Source of the DNA: Microbacterium sp. LWH11-1.2
GTDB lineage: Bacteria > Actinomycetota > Actinomycetes > Actinomycetales > Microbacteriaceae
Length of the DNA stretch: 64,000 bases
NCBI RefSeq assembly: GCF_038397745.1
Contig: NZ_CP151636.1
Coordinates: forward strand, 3,906,001-3,970,000
Direction: 5' to 3'
Position 1 is the stretch's first letter. Each line of letters starts with the position of its first letter. Shown here one piece after another: positions 43,029-51,079 of this stretch. A program made the translations under genes and the position numbers. The notes beneath the pieces were generated by a model that did not search any database, was not told where the DNA came from, and saw only the letters and a program-made list of their open reading frames with translations.

Positions 43029-43808
43029 CTAGATGCCCTGCCAGGCGGGCTTGTTGGCGAACGTGTACCGGTAGTAGTCGGCGAGACGGAGGCGGGATGC
43101 CGCCGCCTCATCGACGACCACCGTGGCGTGCGGGTGCAGCTGGATCGCAGAGCCGGGGAGGAAGGCCGTGAGAGGCCCCTCGACCGCGTCGGCGACCGCC
43201 TGCGCCTTGCCCTCTCCGAACGCGAGGAGCACGAGGTGGCGCGCCTTCAGGATGGTTCCGAGTCCCTGCGTGATGCAGTGCCGCGGCACGTCGTCGATGG
43301 AGTCGAAGAAGCGCGCGTTGTCCTCGCGGGTCTGCTCCGTGAGCGTCTTCACACGGGTCTGCGAGGCGAAGGAGGATCCGGGCTCGTTGAAGCCGATGTG
43401 CCCGTCGGTGCCGATCCCGAGGATCTGCAGGTCCACCCCTCCTGCTGCGGCGATCGCGGCCTCGTAGTCGTCACCGGCGTGCTGGATCGTCGCCTCGGCG
43501 CCGTTGGGCACGTGGATGCGCTGCGGATCCAGGCCGAGCGGCTCGACCACCTCGCGCGTGATCACCGAACGGTAGCTCTCGGGGTGCGCGGGGTCGATGC
43601 CGACGTACTCGTCCAGCGCGAAGCCGCGGACCTGCGAGACATCGTGACCGGCGAGCTGCGTGCGCAGCGCGAGGTAGACGGGCAGCGGGGTGGACCCCGT
43701 GGCGAGACCCAGCACCGCGTCGGGGCGGCGCTCGATGAGCTCGACGATCTCGGTGGCGACCAGCGCGCCGGCGGCTGCCGCGTTCTCGACGATGACGACC
43801 TCAGCCAT
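43029..43808 (-). CDS. nagB: Glucosamine-6-phosphate deaminase
   Basis: A 259-residue enzyme that converts glucosamine-6-phosphate to fructose-6-phosphate and ammonia. Motifs: LGLATGSTPLPVYLAL, FALDEYVGIDPAHPESYR, LGIGTDGHIGFNEPGSSF and the C-terminal LPGSAIQLHPHATVVVDEAA. Its start overlaps the ROK kinase stop by eight bases. With NagA (37094) and the ROK kinase it completes GlcNAc catabolism. Confidence 0.95.
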   Translation of the reverse strand: MAEVVIVENAAAAGALVATEIVELIERRPDAVLGLATGSTPLPVYLALRTQLAGHDVSQVRGFALDEYVGIDPAHPESYRSVITREVVEPLGLDPQRIHVPNGAEATIQHAGDDYEAAIAAAGGVDLQILGIGTDGHIGFNEPGSSFASQTRVKTLTEQTREDNARFFDSIDDVPRHCITQGLGTILKARHLVLLAFGEGKAQAVADAVEGPLTAFLPGSAIQLHPHATVVVDEAAASRLRLADYYRYTFANKPAWQGI

Positions 43809-44766
43809 GGGGGACGATCTCCTTCTCGGGGACGGAGGCGCCGACCAGAGCGGCGCCGAAGGCAGCCGCGGGAGAACCCGCGGAGAGCAGTTCGATTCTC
43901 TCATCCAGGCGCAGCGACCGCATGAACGGTGACGCCTCGGCGCCGGCGTGCAGTGCGGCGCGGATGCCGTCCTCGAGCCGCGCTCCGAGCGCCGTGAGTC
44001 CACCGCCGATGACCACCGTCTCGACGTCGGCGGACAGCACGAGGACGCGGACGGCGGCGGCGGCGCCGTGGTACAGGTCGTCGCGGAGCGCCGACGCGTC
44101 GGCGTCTCCGGCGTCCGCCGCATCGAAGATGTCCCTGATCGGGAGTGCGCCGGGGCGCCCCCACGCCTTCGCGAGGGCACCTCCCCCGCAGAACGTCTCG
44201 ATGCAGCCGAACTGTCCGCATCCGCACAGGCGGCCGTGCGGGTCGACCGAGATGTGTCCGACCTCGCCCGCCGTGCCGCGCGAACCGCGCCAGATGCGTC
44301 CGTCGATCACGATGCCCGCCGCGACGCCCGTCCCGAGGTTGAGGTAGGCCATGGAGCCGGCGACGCCGCTGAGGACGGCAGCCCCGAGGGCGGCGGCCTT
44401 GACGTCGTTCTCGACACGGAAGGGGATGCCGAGCACCTGCTCGGCACGCGCGGCGAGATCGAGCGATTCGACGCCGAGGTTGACCGCATGGTCGACGCGC
44501 CCCTGCGCCACGTCCACGAGGCCGGGGATGCCGATGCCCACGGACCCGATGTCCGCGACGGGGAAGCCCGTCTCGTCGGCGAGCGCGGTGACGGCCATGA
44601 CGATGCTCTCGACCACCGCGTCATCGCCCCAGCCGGTCGAACGGCGGATGCGGCCGAGGATGTCACCAGAGCCGTCGACGGCGACCGCGTCGATCTTCGT
44701 CCCGCCGACGTCCAGGCCCACTCGAATCTGCCGACCTGCCCGGTCGGCGTTCTGTGCCCCGGTCAT
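43801..44766 (-). CDS. ROK-family sugar kinase (probable N-acetylglucosamine or glucose kinase)
   Basis: A 321-residue kinase. The ATP motif VGLDVGGTKIDAVAVD opens the protein. The ROK signature and zinc site appear as GTAGEVGHISVDPHG and CGCGQFGCIETFCGGGAL, with LNLGTGVAAGIVIDG between them. It has no HTH and so is an enzyme, not a repressor. Lying between the ROK regulator and nagB, phosphorylation of GlcNAc released by the hexosaminidases is the likely role. Confidence 0.87.
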   Translation of the reverse strand: MTGAQNADRAGRQIRVGLDVGGTKIDAVAVDGSGDILGRIRRSTGWGDDAVVESIVMAVTALADETGFPVADIGSVGIGIPGLVDVAQGRVDHAVNLGVESLDLAARAEQVLGIPFRVENDVKAAALGAAVLSGVAGSMAYLNLGTGVAAGIVIDGRIWRGSRGTAGEVGHISVDPHGRLCGCGQFGCIETFCGGGALAKAWGRPGALPIRDIFDAADAGDADASALRDDLYHGAAAAVRVLVLSADVETVVIGGGLTALGARLEDGIRAALHAGAEASPFMRSLRLDERIELLSAGSPAAAFGAALVGASVPEKEIVPHG

Positions 44767-44803
44767 CGGATGGCGCTTGTGTCTGTCGTGCGGGCGGCGG
44801 GGG

Positions 44804-45991
44804 TCACGACACTCCCAGCTGTCCGGAGAGCACCATCACCGCGGTCCCGCGCAGCACGATGTCGTCCTGATGCGTGCGGCGCACCACGACGTCTTCGAAG
44901 ACGCCCTCGAGCGTGCGCGCGTGCAGGGTCTCGATGGCGGCGTCGATGAGGATCCCGTCGAGCAGATCGGCGGGGCCAGAGAGCACGACCTCGGACAGGT
45001 CGAGGGCCGCGACGATCGGGGCGATGGCGATCGCCATGCGCGTTCCCGAATCGCGGAGGATCTCGTCGCGCGCGGCGGGGTCGGCCGCGAGCGCCTCGCG
45101 CATGCGGCTGACGCTGAGCCACGCTTCGAGGCAGCCGTCCTTGCCGCAGGCGCAGCGCGGACCGCCGTCGGTCCCGACGACGACGTGCCCGATCTCCCCC
45201 GCGGCGAATCGGCTGCCGAGGAGGGGCTGGCTGCCCGTGATGAGGCCGGCACCCACACCGCGCCCAAGCTTGATCAGCATGAAGTCGGCCTTGGCGTCGC
45301 CGAACGTGTACTCGGCGAGCACGGCCGCGTTGGCGTCGTTGCGGGCGAGCACCGGCAGGTCGAGATCGATGCTGAGCTTGGCCTCGAGCGGGAAGTTCGA
45401 CCATCCGAGGTTCGGCGAGCTGAGCACGACGCCGTCGGGGCGGACGACACCGGGCGTGCCGATGCCGACGCCCAGCAGCGGCTGCGTCGATGCGGCGACG
45501 AGGGTGCGCGCGAGCTCGAGCGTCGCCGCGTACACGGCGTCCCCGTCCGGGGATTCCGGGCGGGCGACCTCGCGTCGCTCGAGGACATCCCCGTCGAGGC
45601 TGAGCACGGCCCCCTCGAATGCGGTCGGACCGGACAGGTCGAGACCGAGGATCTGGTGCCCGATGCGGTCGATGTCGATCAGGATCGGAGGCTTGCCGGG
45701 GCCGACGGCCTCGCGCACACCCATCTCGATGACGATCCCGTCGGCGATGAACTCGGCGACCAGGTCGGAGATGGTGACCCGGGTCAGTCCTGTCTCACGC
45801 GAGAGGTCGGCGCGGCTCATCGCTCCGGCGTGGTAGAGCGTCTGCAGGACGAGCGCACGGTTGTGCCCGCGCGCGTGCTCGGGCAGCACCTTGGACCGGG
45901 AGCGAAGGTGCCGGCCGGGGCCGAAGGCGTGCGCATTCGCACCGCCGTACTCCGACGGCGATGCGGCACGCTGTTCATCCGAAACGGACAT
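44804..45991 (-). CDS. ROK-family transcriptional repressor (NagC-like)
   Basis: 395 residues. An N-terminal winged HTH (NRALVLQTLYHAGAMSRADLSRETGLTRVTISDLVAEFIADGIV, about 43-86) is followed by a ROK sugar-binding domain with CACGKDGCLEAW. It probably senses GlcNAc or its phosphate and controls the surrounding amino-sugar genes. A palindrome directly before its ATG suggests autoregulation. The gene precedes the kinase and nagB on the same strand. Confidence 0.88.
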   Translation of the reverse strand: MSVSDEQRAASPSEYGGANAHAFGPGRHLRSRSKVLPEHARGHNRALVLQTLYHAGAMSRADLSRETGLTRVTISDLVAEFIADGIVIEMGVREAVGPGKPPILIDIDRIGHQILGLDLSGPTAFEGAVLSLDGDVLERREVARPESPDGDAVYAATLELARTLVAASTQPLLGVGIGTPGVVRPDGVVLSSPNLGWSNFPLEAKLSIDLDLPVLARNDANAAVLAEYTFGDAKADFMLIKLGRGVGAGLITGSQPLLGSRFAAGEIGHVVVGTDGGPRCACGKDGCLEAWLSVSRMREALAADPAARDEILRDSGTRMAIAIAPIVAALDLSEVVLSGPADLLDGILIDAAIETLHARTLEGVFEDVVVRRTHQDDIVLRGTAVMVLSGQLGVS

Positions 45992-45992
45992 G

Positions 45993-46017
45993 TTTGTTAG
46001 TAGACCTTACGAACAAA
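45993..46017. promoter_or_regulatory. Operator for the ROK repressor
   Basis: TTTGTTAGTAGACCTTACGA followed by ACAAA. The halves match at 9 of 12 positions around the centre (core TTAGTA ... TTACGAA), a form typical of ROK-repressor sites. It lies one base upstream of the repressor ATG and 54 bases from the stop of the fusion-enzyme gene. A related sequence (TAGTAG-CCTT on the minus strand) occurs at 50545-50562. Confidence 0.65.
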
Positions 46018-46070
46018 ATTTGTGCAACCTCTGCCGCGAGGCGGGCGGCGAGGGTTACCGAAACGTTACA

Positions 46071-49000
46071 TTACTTTCGAGGCAGGACAGGGCGGGAATC
46101 CGAGAGCTCCACGAGGCGGGCGACCAGCCCCGCGACGATCGCCTCCCGCGCCTCGACCGTGAGCGGCTTGCCCGGCACTCCGGGGCGCCTCTGGTCCGGC
46201 GCAGGACCGTCCAGGGGCCGGTACCGCACCCCGGAGGCCTGCAGACGGCGCAGGTGCGTCGTCAGGCGGCGTCCGAAGTCAGCATAGGGCTCCGGTTCCC
46301 CACCCGCCCAGAGGCGTTCGGCGATCGCCGCGAGCCGCGGGAACATCGCGAAGTCGACGCGGTCGGGAGTGGGCAGATGCTCGCTCCACACGTTCGCCTG
46401 ACCGCCGACCGCACCGTCCTCGATGCGCAGGGTGTAGGCGCGCTCGATGCTCAGCGGCGGTCCGACGCGGATGGGCTCCTCCGCCGACTCCGACTGGGGG
46501 TAGTCCAGGTACACCTCTAGGTCGGGGCACGCCACGACCGGGATGCCGCGCGCGAGCGCCTCCCGCATCGCGACAGGACCCCGCCAGGCGAGGATGCGGA
46601 CGCCCTCGGGGACCTCCCCCTCGAGCACCTCGTCCCACGCCAGCGCGGTGCGCCCGCGGCTGCGGACATGTGCGACGAACTGGGCCGTGAACCACGGCTG
46701 CACGTCGTGGGGCGTGGCGAGGCCGAGCTCGCGCATCCGTTCGGCGGCCGCGGCGCTCTGCGCCCACTCGGTGACGGGCACCTCGTCGCCGCCGATGCCG
46801 ATCCATTCGGCGTCGAACGCCTCGCACAGTGCGTCGATCGCCGCACGGCCGAACGCCAGTGACGCCTCGGTCGGGGCGAGCGTGCGCGGATTGACGCCGA
46901 AGCGCTCCCAGGGCGCCGTGACCGGTTCGCCGACATCGGTGTTGCCCAGCTCGGGATACGCCGCGAGGCCGGCCTGGATGTGGCCGGGCAGCTCGACCTC
47001 CGGCACGAGCGTCACGAAGCGCTCGGCCGCGTAGGCGACGAGCTCACGCAGCTGGGCGGTCGTGTAGAACCCCTCGTGGATGCCGGGTTCGACGGTCGCG
47101 AGCGGACCGTGTCCCCGCTGCGTCGACGATCGGCGGGAGCCGACCTCGGTGAGCCGCGGGTAGCCGGGAACCTCGAAGCGCCAGCCCTGATCGTCGGTGA
47201 GGTGCAGATGGAGCACGTTCAGGTGGTGGTCCGCGAGGAGGTCGATGAGGCGTCGCACCTCGTCGACCGGGCGGAAGTGACGTGCCACGTCGAGCATCAC
47301 CCCGCGCCAGCCGTACGCGGGCGCCCCCTGCCACACGCCCGCGGGCAGCGTCGCCGACGCGGCGTCCGGGTCGCGCAGCTGTCGCAGGGTCGTGGCGCCC
47401 CGGAAGACGCCCGCCGCGCTCGCTCCCCGGATCTCGACGCCGTCGGCGGCGATGGTCAGGCGGAACGCCTCCTCGCCGATCCGCGTGCCCTCCACGACCT
47501 CGGCGGCGATGCCCTCGTCGATCACGAGCCGGATCGGCGGCGCGTCCTCGACGGCTGCTCCCCCGCCCAGCCGGGCGACGGATGCGGACAGTCCCTGCTC
47601 CGCGACGATCGGCGTCGCCGGCCCCCAGGAGAACACGGGAGCGGCCGGATCGATGCGGGAGTCGATGCGCGGAACCGTCGCACGATGCGCGGGCGGCGGC
47701 ATCCGCAGCGCTCGCCCCGGCGTCGCGCCCGTGACCTGCCCGTCCGACAGCACGGGGACACCGCCGATGAGCACCTCCAGGATGCCGATCGGCGCCTCGA
47801 GCGGCCGCTCGAAGGTCGCGCCGGCGGCGACCGTCTGCGGGTCGAACAGCACGAGGTCGGCGATCGCCCCCTCGCGGATGATGCCGCGTGACGCGTCGCC
47901 GCGGTCCAGGCCCAGCCGTGCGGCCGGGGTGCCTGCCAGATGCCGCACCGCCTCCTCGAGGGTGAGGACGCCGAGCTCGCGCACGTAGTGCCCGAGGTAG
48001 CGGGGGAAGGTCCCCCGCCCGCGCGGGTGCGGGCGGGCGCCGATCAGGATCCCGTCGCTGCCGCCGGTGTGACGCGGATGCCGCATGATGGCGCGGACGT
48101 TCTCCTCGTCGCCGATGTGCATCAGGATGCCGGTGGCGCCGGCATCCGCGGTGATCGTGTCGAGCACGACGTCGACCGCTCGACGGCCCGTCGTCGCGGC
48201 GATCTCGGCGACCGTGCGACCGACCAGCTCCGCGAGGGCCGGATCGGCCGCGCCTGAGATCTGGATCGCCGACCAGTCGGCCTTCTCGCCGTGGAAGCCG
48301 TCGCAGCCGATCTCCTCGAGCTCCACCCGCACGGCTTCCCTGCCGGCCGCGTCGAGCGCCGCGATCGCTCCGAGCAGGTCGCCCGTCGCGGCGAGCCTGC
48401 TGGGCAGCAGAGCGGCCAGTGTCGTGGCGCCGGGGAGGTAGGGGTAGGTGTCAAGCGTCACGTCGACGCCGTCGGCGATCGCCGCGTCGACCAGGGAGAG
48501 CAGCTCGTCGGCACGCCCGCGGTTCGGGGCGAAGTTCATCGTCGCGTGGGTCAGGTGGATCGGGCAGCCCGTGCGCCGGCCGATGTCGAGCGCCTCGCGG
48601 TAGGCGTCGAGCGCTCCCGCGCCGTAGCTGCGCGTGTGCGGGGCCCAGTAGCCGCCACGCTCGGCGACCACACGGCACAGTGCCTCGAGCTCGTCGGTGT
48701 CCGCATACATGCCGGGCGTGTACGTGAGGCCGCTCGACATCCCGAAGGCACCGGCGTCCAGCGCCTGGCCGAGCATCGCCGACATGGTCGAGACCTCGTC
48801 CGACGTGGCGCGACGGTTCGCGTGTCCGACGACCATCATGCGGAGGTTCCCCTGCGGCACGAGCACAGCGGCGTTCCCGACCGTCGCGGTGTCGATCGCC
48901 GCGAGCAGGTCGTCCATCGTGCGCCAGGGCGCGGTGGCGGGCGTCCCGTTCCAGCCGGCGATCTGCGCGGGGATGACGGATGCCGTGGCCTCGTCCAGCG

Positions 49001-49340
49001 GCGCGTATCCGAGGCCGTCCTGACCGAGCACCTCGGTCGTCACACCCTGGCGGATCTTGGCGTCGTGCGCGACGCCGGTGAGGACCGCGAGGTCGCTGTG
49101 CGCGTGCATGTCGATGAAGCCCGGCGCGAGGACGAGCCCGGTCGCGTCGACCTCGATCGCGCCCTCCGGCAGTTCGAGGTCGAGCGACGGGGCATCCGTG
49201 CCCTTCACGATCGCGACGATCCTGGCGCCCTCGACCGCGACGTCGGCCGTGTACCGCCGCGAGCCGGTGCCGTCGACGACGGTCGCTCCGCGATACACCC
49301 GCACGCGGCCTGCTGCCGCCTTCTCCGCACTCAGAAGCAT
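46071..49340 (-). CDS. Fusion enzyme: N-acyl-D-amino-acid deacylase + GH20 beta-N-acetylhexosaminidase
   Basis: 1089 residues in one uninterrupted frame. Residues about 12-535 are a D-aminoacylase amidohydrolase: metal motif H79-A-H81 in FIDMHAHSD, then EVLGQDGLGYAP, GMSSGLTYTPGMYAD, CPIHLTHATMN, LMHIGDEENVRAIMRHP and GGSDGILIG. A short proline-rich linker (about 540-560) leads to a complete GH20 enzyme: N-terminal domain to about 665, then GWRGVMLDVARHF, HLHLTDDQGWRFE, LVPEVELPGHIQ and the catalytic D852-E853 in GIGGDEVP. No signal peptide is seen, so it is probably cytoplasmic. It overlaps the upstream D-amino-acid enzyme gene by 10 bases. The pairing suggests processing of muropeptide-like substrates. 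Confidence 0.88.
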   Translation of the reverse strand: MLLSAEKAAAGRVRVYRGATVVDGTGSRRYTADVAVEGARIVAIVKGTDAPSLDLELPEGAIEVDATGLVLAPGFIDMHAHSDLAVLTGVAHDAKIRQGVTTEVLGQDGLGYAPLDEATASVIPAQIAGWNGTPATAPWRTMDDLLAAIDTATVGNAAVLVPQGNLRMMVVGHANRRATSDEVSTMSAMLGQALDAGAFGMSSGLTYTPGMYADTDELEALCRVVAERGGYWAPHTRSYGAGALDAYREALDIGRRTGCPIHLTHATMNFAPNRGRADELLSLVDAAIADGVDVTLDTYPYLPGATTLAALLPSRLAATGDLLGAIAALDAAGREAVRVELEEIGCDGFHGEKADWSAIQISGAADPALAELVGRTVAEIAATTGRRAVDVVLDTITADAGATGILMHIGDEENVRAIMRHPRHTGGSDGILIGARPHPRGRGTFPRYLGHYVRELGVLTLEEAVRHLAGTPAARLGLDRGDASRGIIREGAIADLVLFDPQTVAAGATFERPLEAPIGILEVLIGGVPVLSDGQVTGATPGRALRMPPPAHRATVPRIDSRIDPAAPVFSWGPATPIVAEQGLSASVARLGGGAAVEDAPPIRLVIDEGIAAEVVEGTRIGEEAFRLTIAADGVEIRGASAAGVFRGATTLRQLRDPDAASATLPAGVWQGAPAYGWRGVMLDVARHFRPVDEVRRLIDLLADHHLNVLHLHLTDDQGWRFEVPGYPRLTEVGSRRSSTQRGHGPLATVEPGIHEGFYTTAQLRELVAYAAERFVTLVPEVELPGHIQAGLAAYPELGNTDVGEPVTAPWERFGVNPRTLAPTEASLAFGRAAIDALCEAFDAEWIGIGGDEVPVTEWAQSAAAAERMRELGLATPHDVQPWFTAQFVAHVRSRGRTALAWDEVLEGEVPEGVRILAWRGPVAMREALARGIPVVACPDLEVYLDYPQSESAEEPIRVGPPLSIERAYTLRIEDGAVGGQANVWSEHLPTPDRVDFAMFPRLAAIAERLWAGGEPEPYADFGRRLTTHLRRLQASGVRYRPLDGPAPDQRRPGVPGKPLTVEAREAIVAGLVARLVELSDSRPVLPRK

Positions 49341-50545
49341 GTCGCGACCGCTCCGATCACCCGGGGGTCCGCGGCGTCGGGGTCGTCGATGACGGCGACC
49401 ACCTTCCACTTGTCGAAGGCCGTGCACGGATGCGAGAGACCGAGCCGCACCACGTCCCCGACGTCGACCGTCGCTCCGTCGGAGAGACGGAGGAAGGCGT
49501 GCTGGTCGTTGAGCGCCGTGATCTCGCCGTCCACCGACTGGGGCACCGGGAGATCGAGATCGAAGGGCACATCACGTCGCCCGGCGTCGAGCAGAGCCAG
49601 GCTCTCCTCCGGCTGCGAGACCACCCGCGCCCACGCATGCATCGCGGACCGGAGCGGCGCCGTGCCGGTGAGCGGTCCGAACGGCGACATCCGGCTGTAG
49701 AAGCCGTCGTCATGGATCTGGAACGCCCCCGACCGCAGCACCACGTCAGCTCCCTCGCTCTGCGTCAGCACCGCGGCGGCGCGGTCGGGGAAGGAGCTGC
49801 CCCCGGCGCTGAGCACTGGCCGGAGACCGTCGGGATAGGCGAGACGCTCATGCAGCTCGATCAGCGTCTGCAGATATCCGTCGACCGCCACGACCGATGC
49901 GTCGCTGCGGTCGGGGCCGAACGGCCCCTCGTAGCCGGCGACGCCCGCGAGGCGCAGTCCGGGGGCGCCGGAGATCGCCGCGGCGATCCGCTCCCCCTCC
50001 TCGACGGTGCGCGCGCCGGTGCGTCCGTGGGCGCCGCCGAGTTCGACGAGGACATCGAGCGGCCGGGCGGCATCCGCGAGCGCGCCCGCCAGGATCTCCA
50101 CCCCGGCGACGGAGTCGGCCCAGCACAGGATGCGCAGTCCCACGTCGGCCGCGAGGAGCTCGCCGAGCCGCGCCGCGGCCGCGGCATCCGTCACGGTGTT
50201 CGCGATCAACACGGTCGGCACGCCGGCGTCGACGGCGACCTCGGCCTGCCAGGGCGTCGCGACGGAGATCCCCCACGCGCCGGCGTCGAGCAGTCGCTGC
50301 CACAGCGCGGGCGCCATCGTCGTCTTGCCGTGGGGGGCGAGCACGAGACCCTGCGCCCTTGCCCAGGAGAAGACGGTGTCCTCGTTGTGAGCGAGCGCGC
50401 TCTCCTGCACCGTGAGCACCGGCGTGACCAGGTCGGAGAGACGCAGATCCGCGTCCGCGACCTCCGACAGCCGCAGCCCGGATGCGCGGGCCGGGAAGCC
50501 CTTCGCCCAGGCGCCGAGAACAGGATCCGGAATTTGTAGAGGCAC
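49331..50545 (-). CDS. D-threonine aldolase / D-serine dehydratase-like PLP enzyme
   Basis: 404 residues of the alanine-racemase-N fold plus the DSD1-like C-terminal domain. The PLP lysine is in LAPHGKTTMAPALW, and GISVATPWQAEVAVDAGV and LVELGGAHGRTGAR follow. The C-terminal metal-site signature is GLSHPCTAFDKWK (His and Cys). It should split D-threonine-like substrates or dehydrate D-serine. The GTG start lies in a 25-base divergent gap with ridA. It is encoded immediately before the D-aminoacylase fusion, which would supply free D-amino acids. Confidence 0.87.
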   Translation of the reverse strand: MPLQIPDPVLGAWAKGFPARASGLRLSEVADADLRLSDLVTPVLTVQESALAHNEDTVFSWARAQGLVLAPHGKTTMAPALWQRLLDAGAWGISVATPWQAEVAVDAGVPTVLIANTVTDAAAAARLGELLAADVGLRILCWADSVAGVEILAGALADAARPLDVLVELGGAHGRTGARTVEEGERIAAAISGAPGLRLAGVAGYEGPFGPDRSDASVVAVDGYLQTLIELHERLAYPDGLRPVLSAGGSSFPDRAAAVLTQSEGADVVLRSGAFQIHDDGFYSRMSPFGPLTGTAPLRSAMHAWARVVSQPEESLALLDAGRRDVPFDLDLPVPQSVDGEITALNDQHAFLRLSDGATVDVGDVVRLGLSHPCTAFDKWKVVAVIDDPDAADPRVIGAVATCF

Positions 50546-50562
50546 CTAACAAGGCTACTAGG
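50545..50562. promoter_or_regulatory. Shared divergent promoter/operator of the D-amino-acid operon and ridA
   Basis: CCTAACAAGGCTACTAGG fills most of the 25 bases between two divergent start codons. CCTA/TAGG ends are symmetric. Its minus-strand form contains TAGTAG-CCTT, also present in the ROK operator at 45993-46017. A TACTAG -10-like box serves ridA. Both transcripts would be nearly leaderless. Confidence 0.5.
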
Positions 50563-50570
50563 GTGGAACC

Positions 50571-50975
50571 ATGACCGCGAAGACCCGAGTTTCCACCGAC
50601 GCTGCCCCCGCCCCCGCGCACACCTTCTCGCAGGGCGTCCGGAAGGGCCCCATCGTGCAGGTCTCCGGCCAGGGCCCGGTCCACCCCGAGACGAACGAGT
50701 ACCTCTTCCCCGGCGACGTCGCCGCGCAGACGACCCGCACCCTCGAGAACGTCAAGGCGATCGTCGAGGCATCGGGCGCCACGTTCGACGACGTGGTCAT
50801 GCTGCGCGTCTACCTCACCACGCGCGAGGACTTCCCCCTCATGAACGAGGCGTACGGCGCCTTCGTGAACGCCCACACCACGAGCGGCGTGCTCCCCGCG
50901 CGCACCACCGTGTTCACAGGTCTGCCCCGCGAGGAGATGCTCGTCGAGATCGACGGACTCGCCGTCATCTCCTGA
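50571..50975 (+). CDS. ridA: RidA-family enamine/imine deaminase
   Basis: A 134-residue protein. The family signature is visible as VQVSGQGPVHP, TLENVKAIVEASGATFDDVV and the substrate-binding arginine in LPARTTVFTGLP. RidA proteins hydrolyse 2-aminoacrylate and similar imines released by PLP-dependent serine/threonine dehydratases. That matches the divergent D-serine dehydratase-like enzyme and suggests a protective partnership. Confidence 0.9.
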   Translation: MTAKTRVSTDAAPAPAHTFSQGVRKGPIVQVSGQGPVHPETNEYLFPGDVAAQTTRTLENVKAIVEASGATFDDVVMLRVYLTTREDFPLMNEAYGAFVNAHTTSGVLPARTTVFTGLPREEMLVEIDGLAVIS

Positions 50976-51079
50976 CCCGGGGGCCCGCCGAGCGAGCCCC
51001 CATACACCGTTGCCTCCCCGTTACCTGCCATCACGTACTATTGAGCATCAGGACACGTGAGAACCGGGGGGTGAAGTTC

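Noticed and set aside
49395..49420. CTTGTCGAAGG-like sequence within the D-amino-acid enzyme gene, resembling the dispersed repeat
   Set aside because: Only about 11 bases match, and they encode the conserved F-D-K-W segment of the family, so the likeness is by chance.
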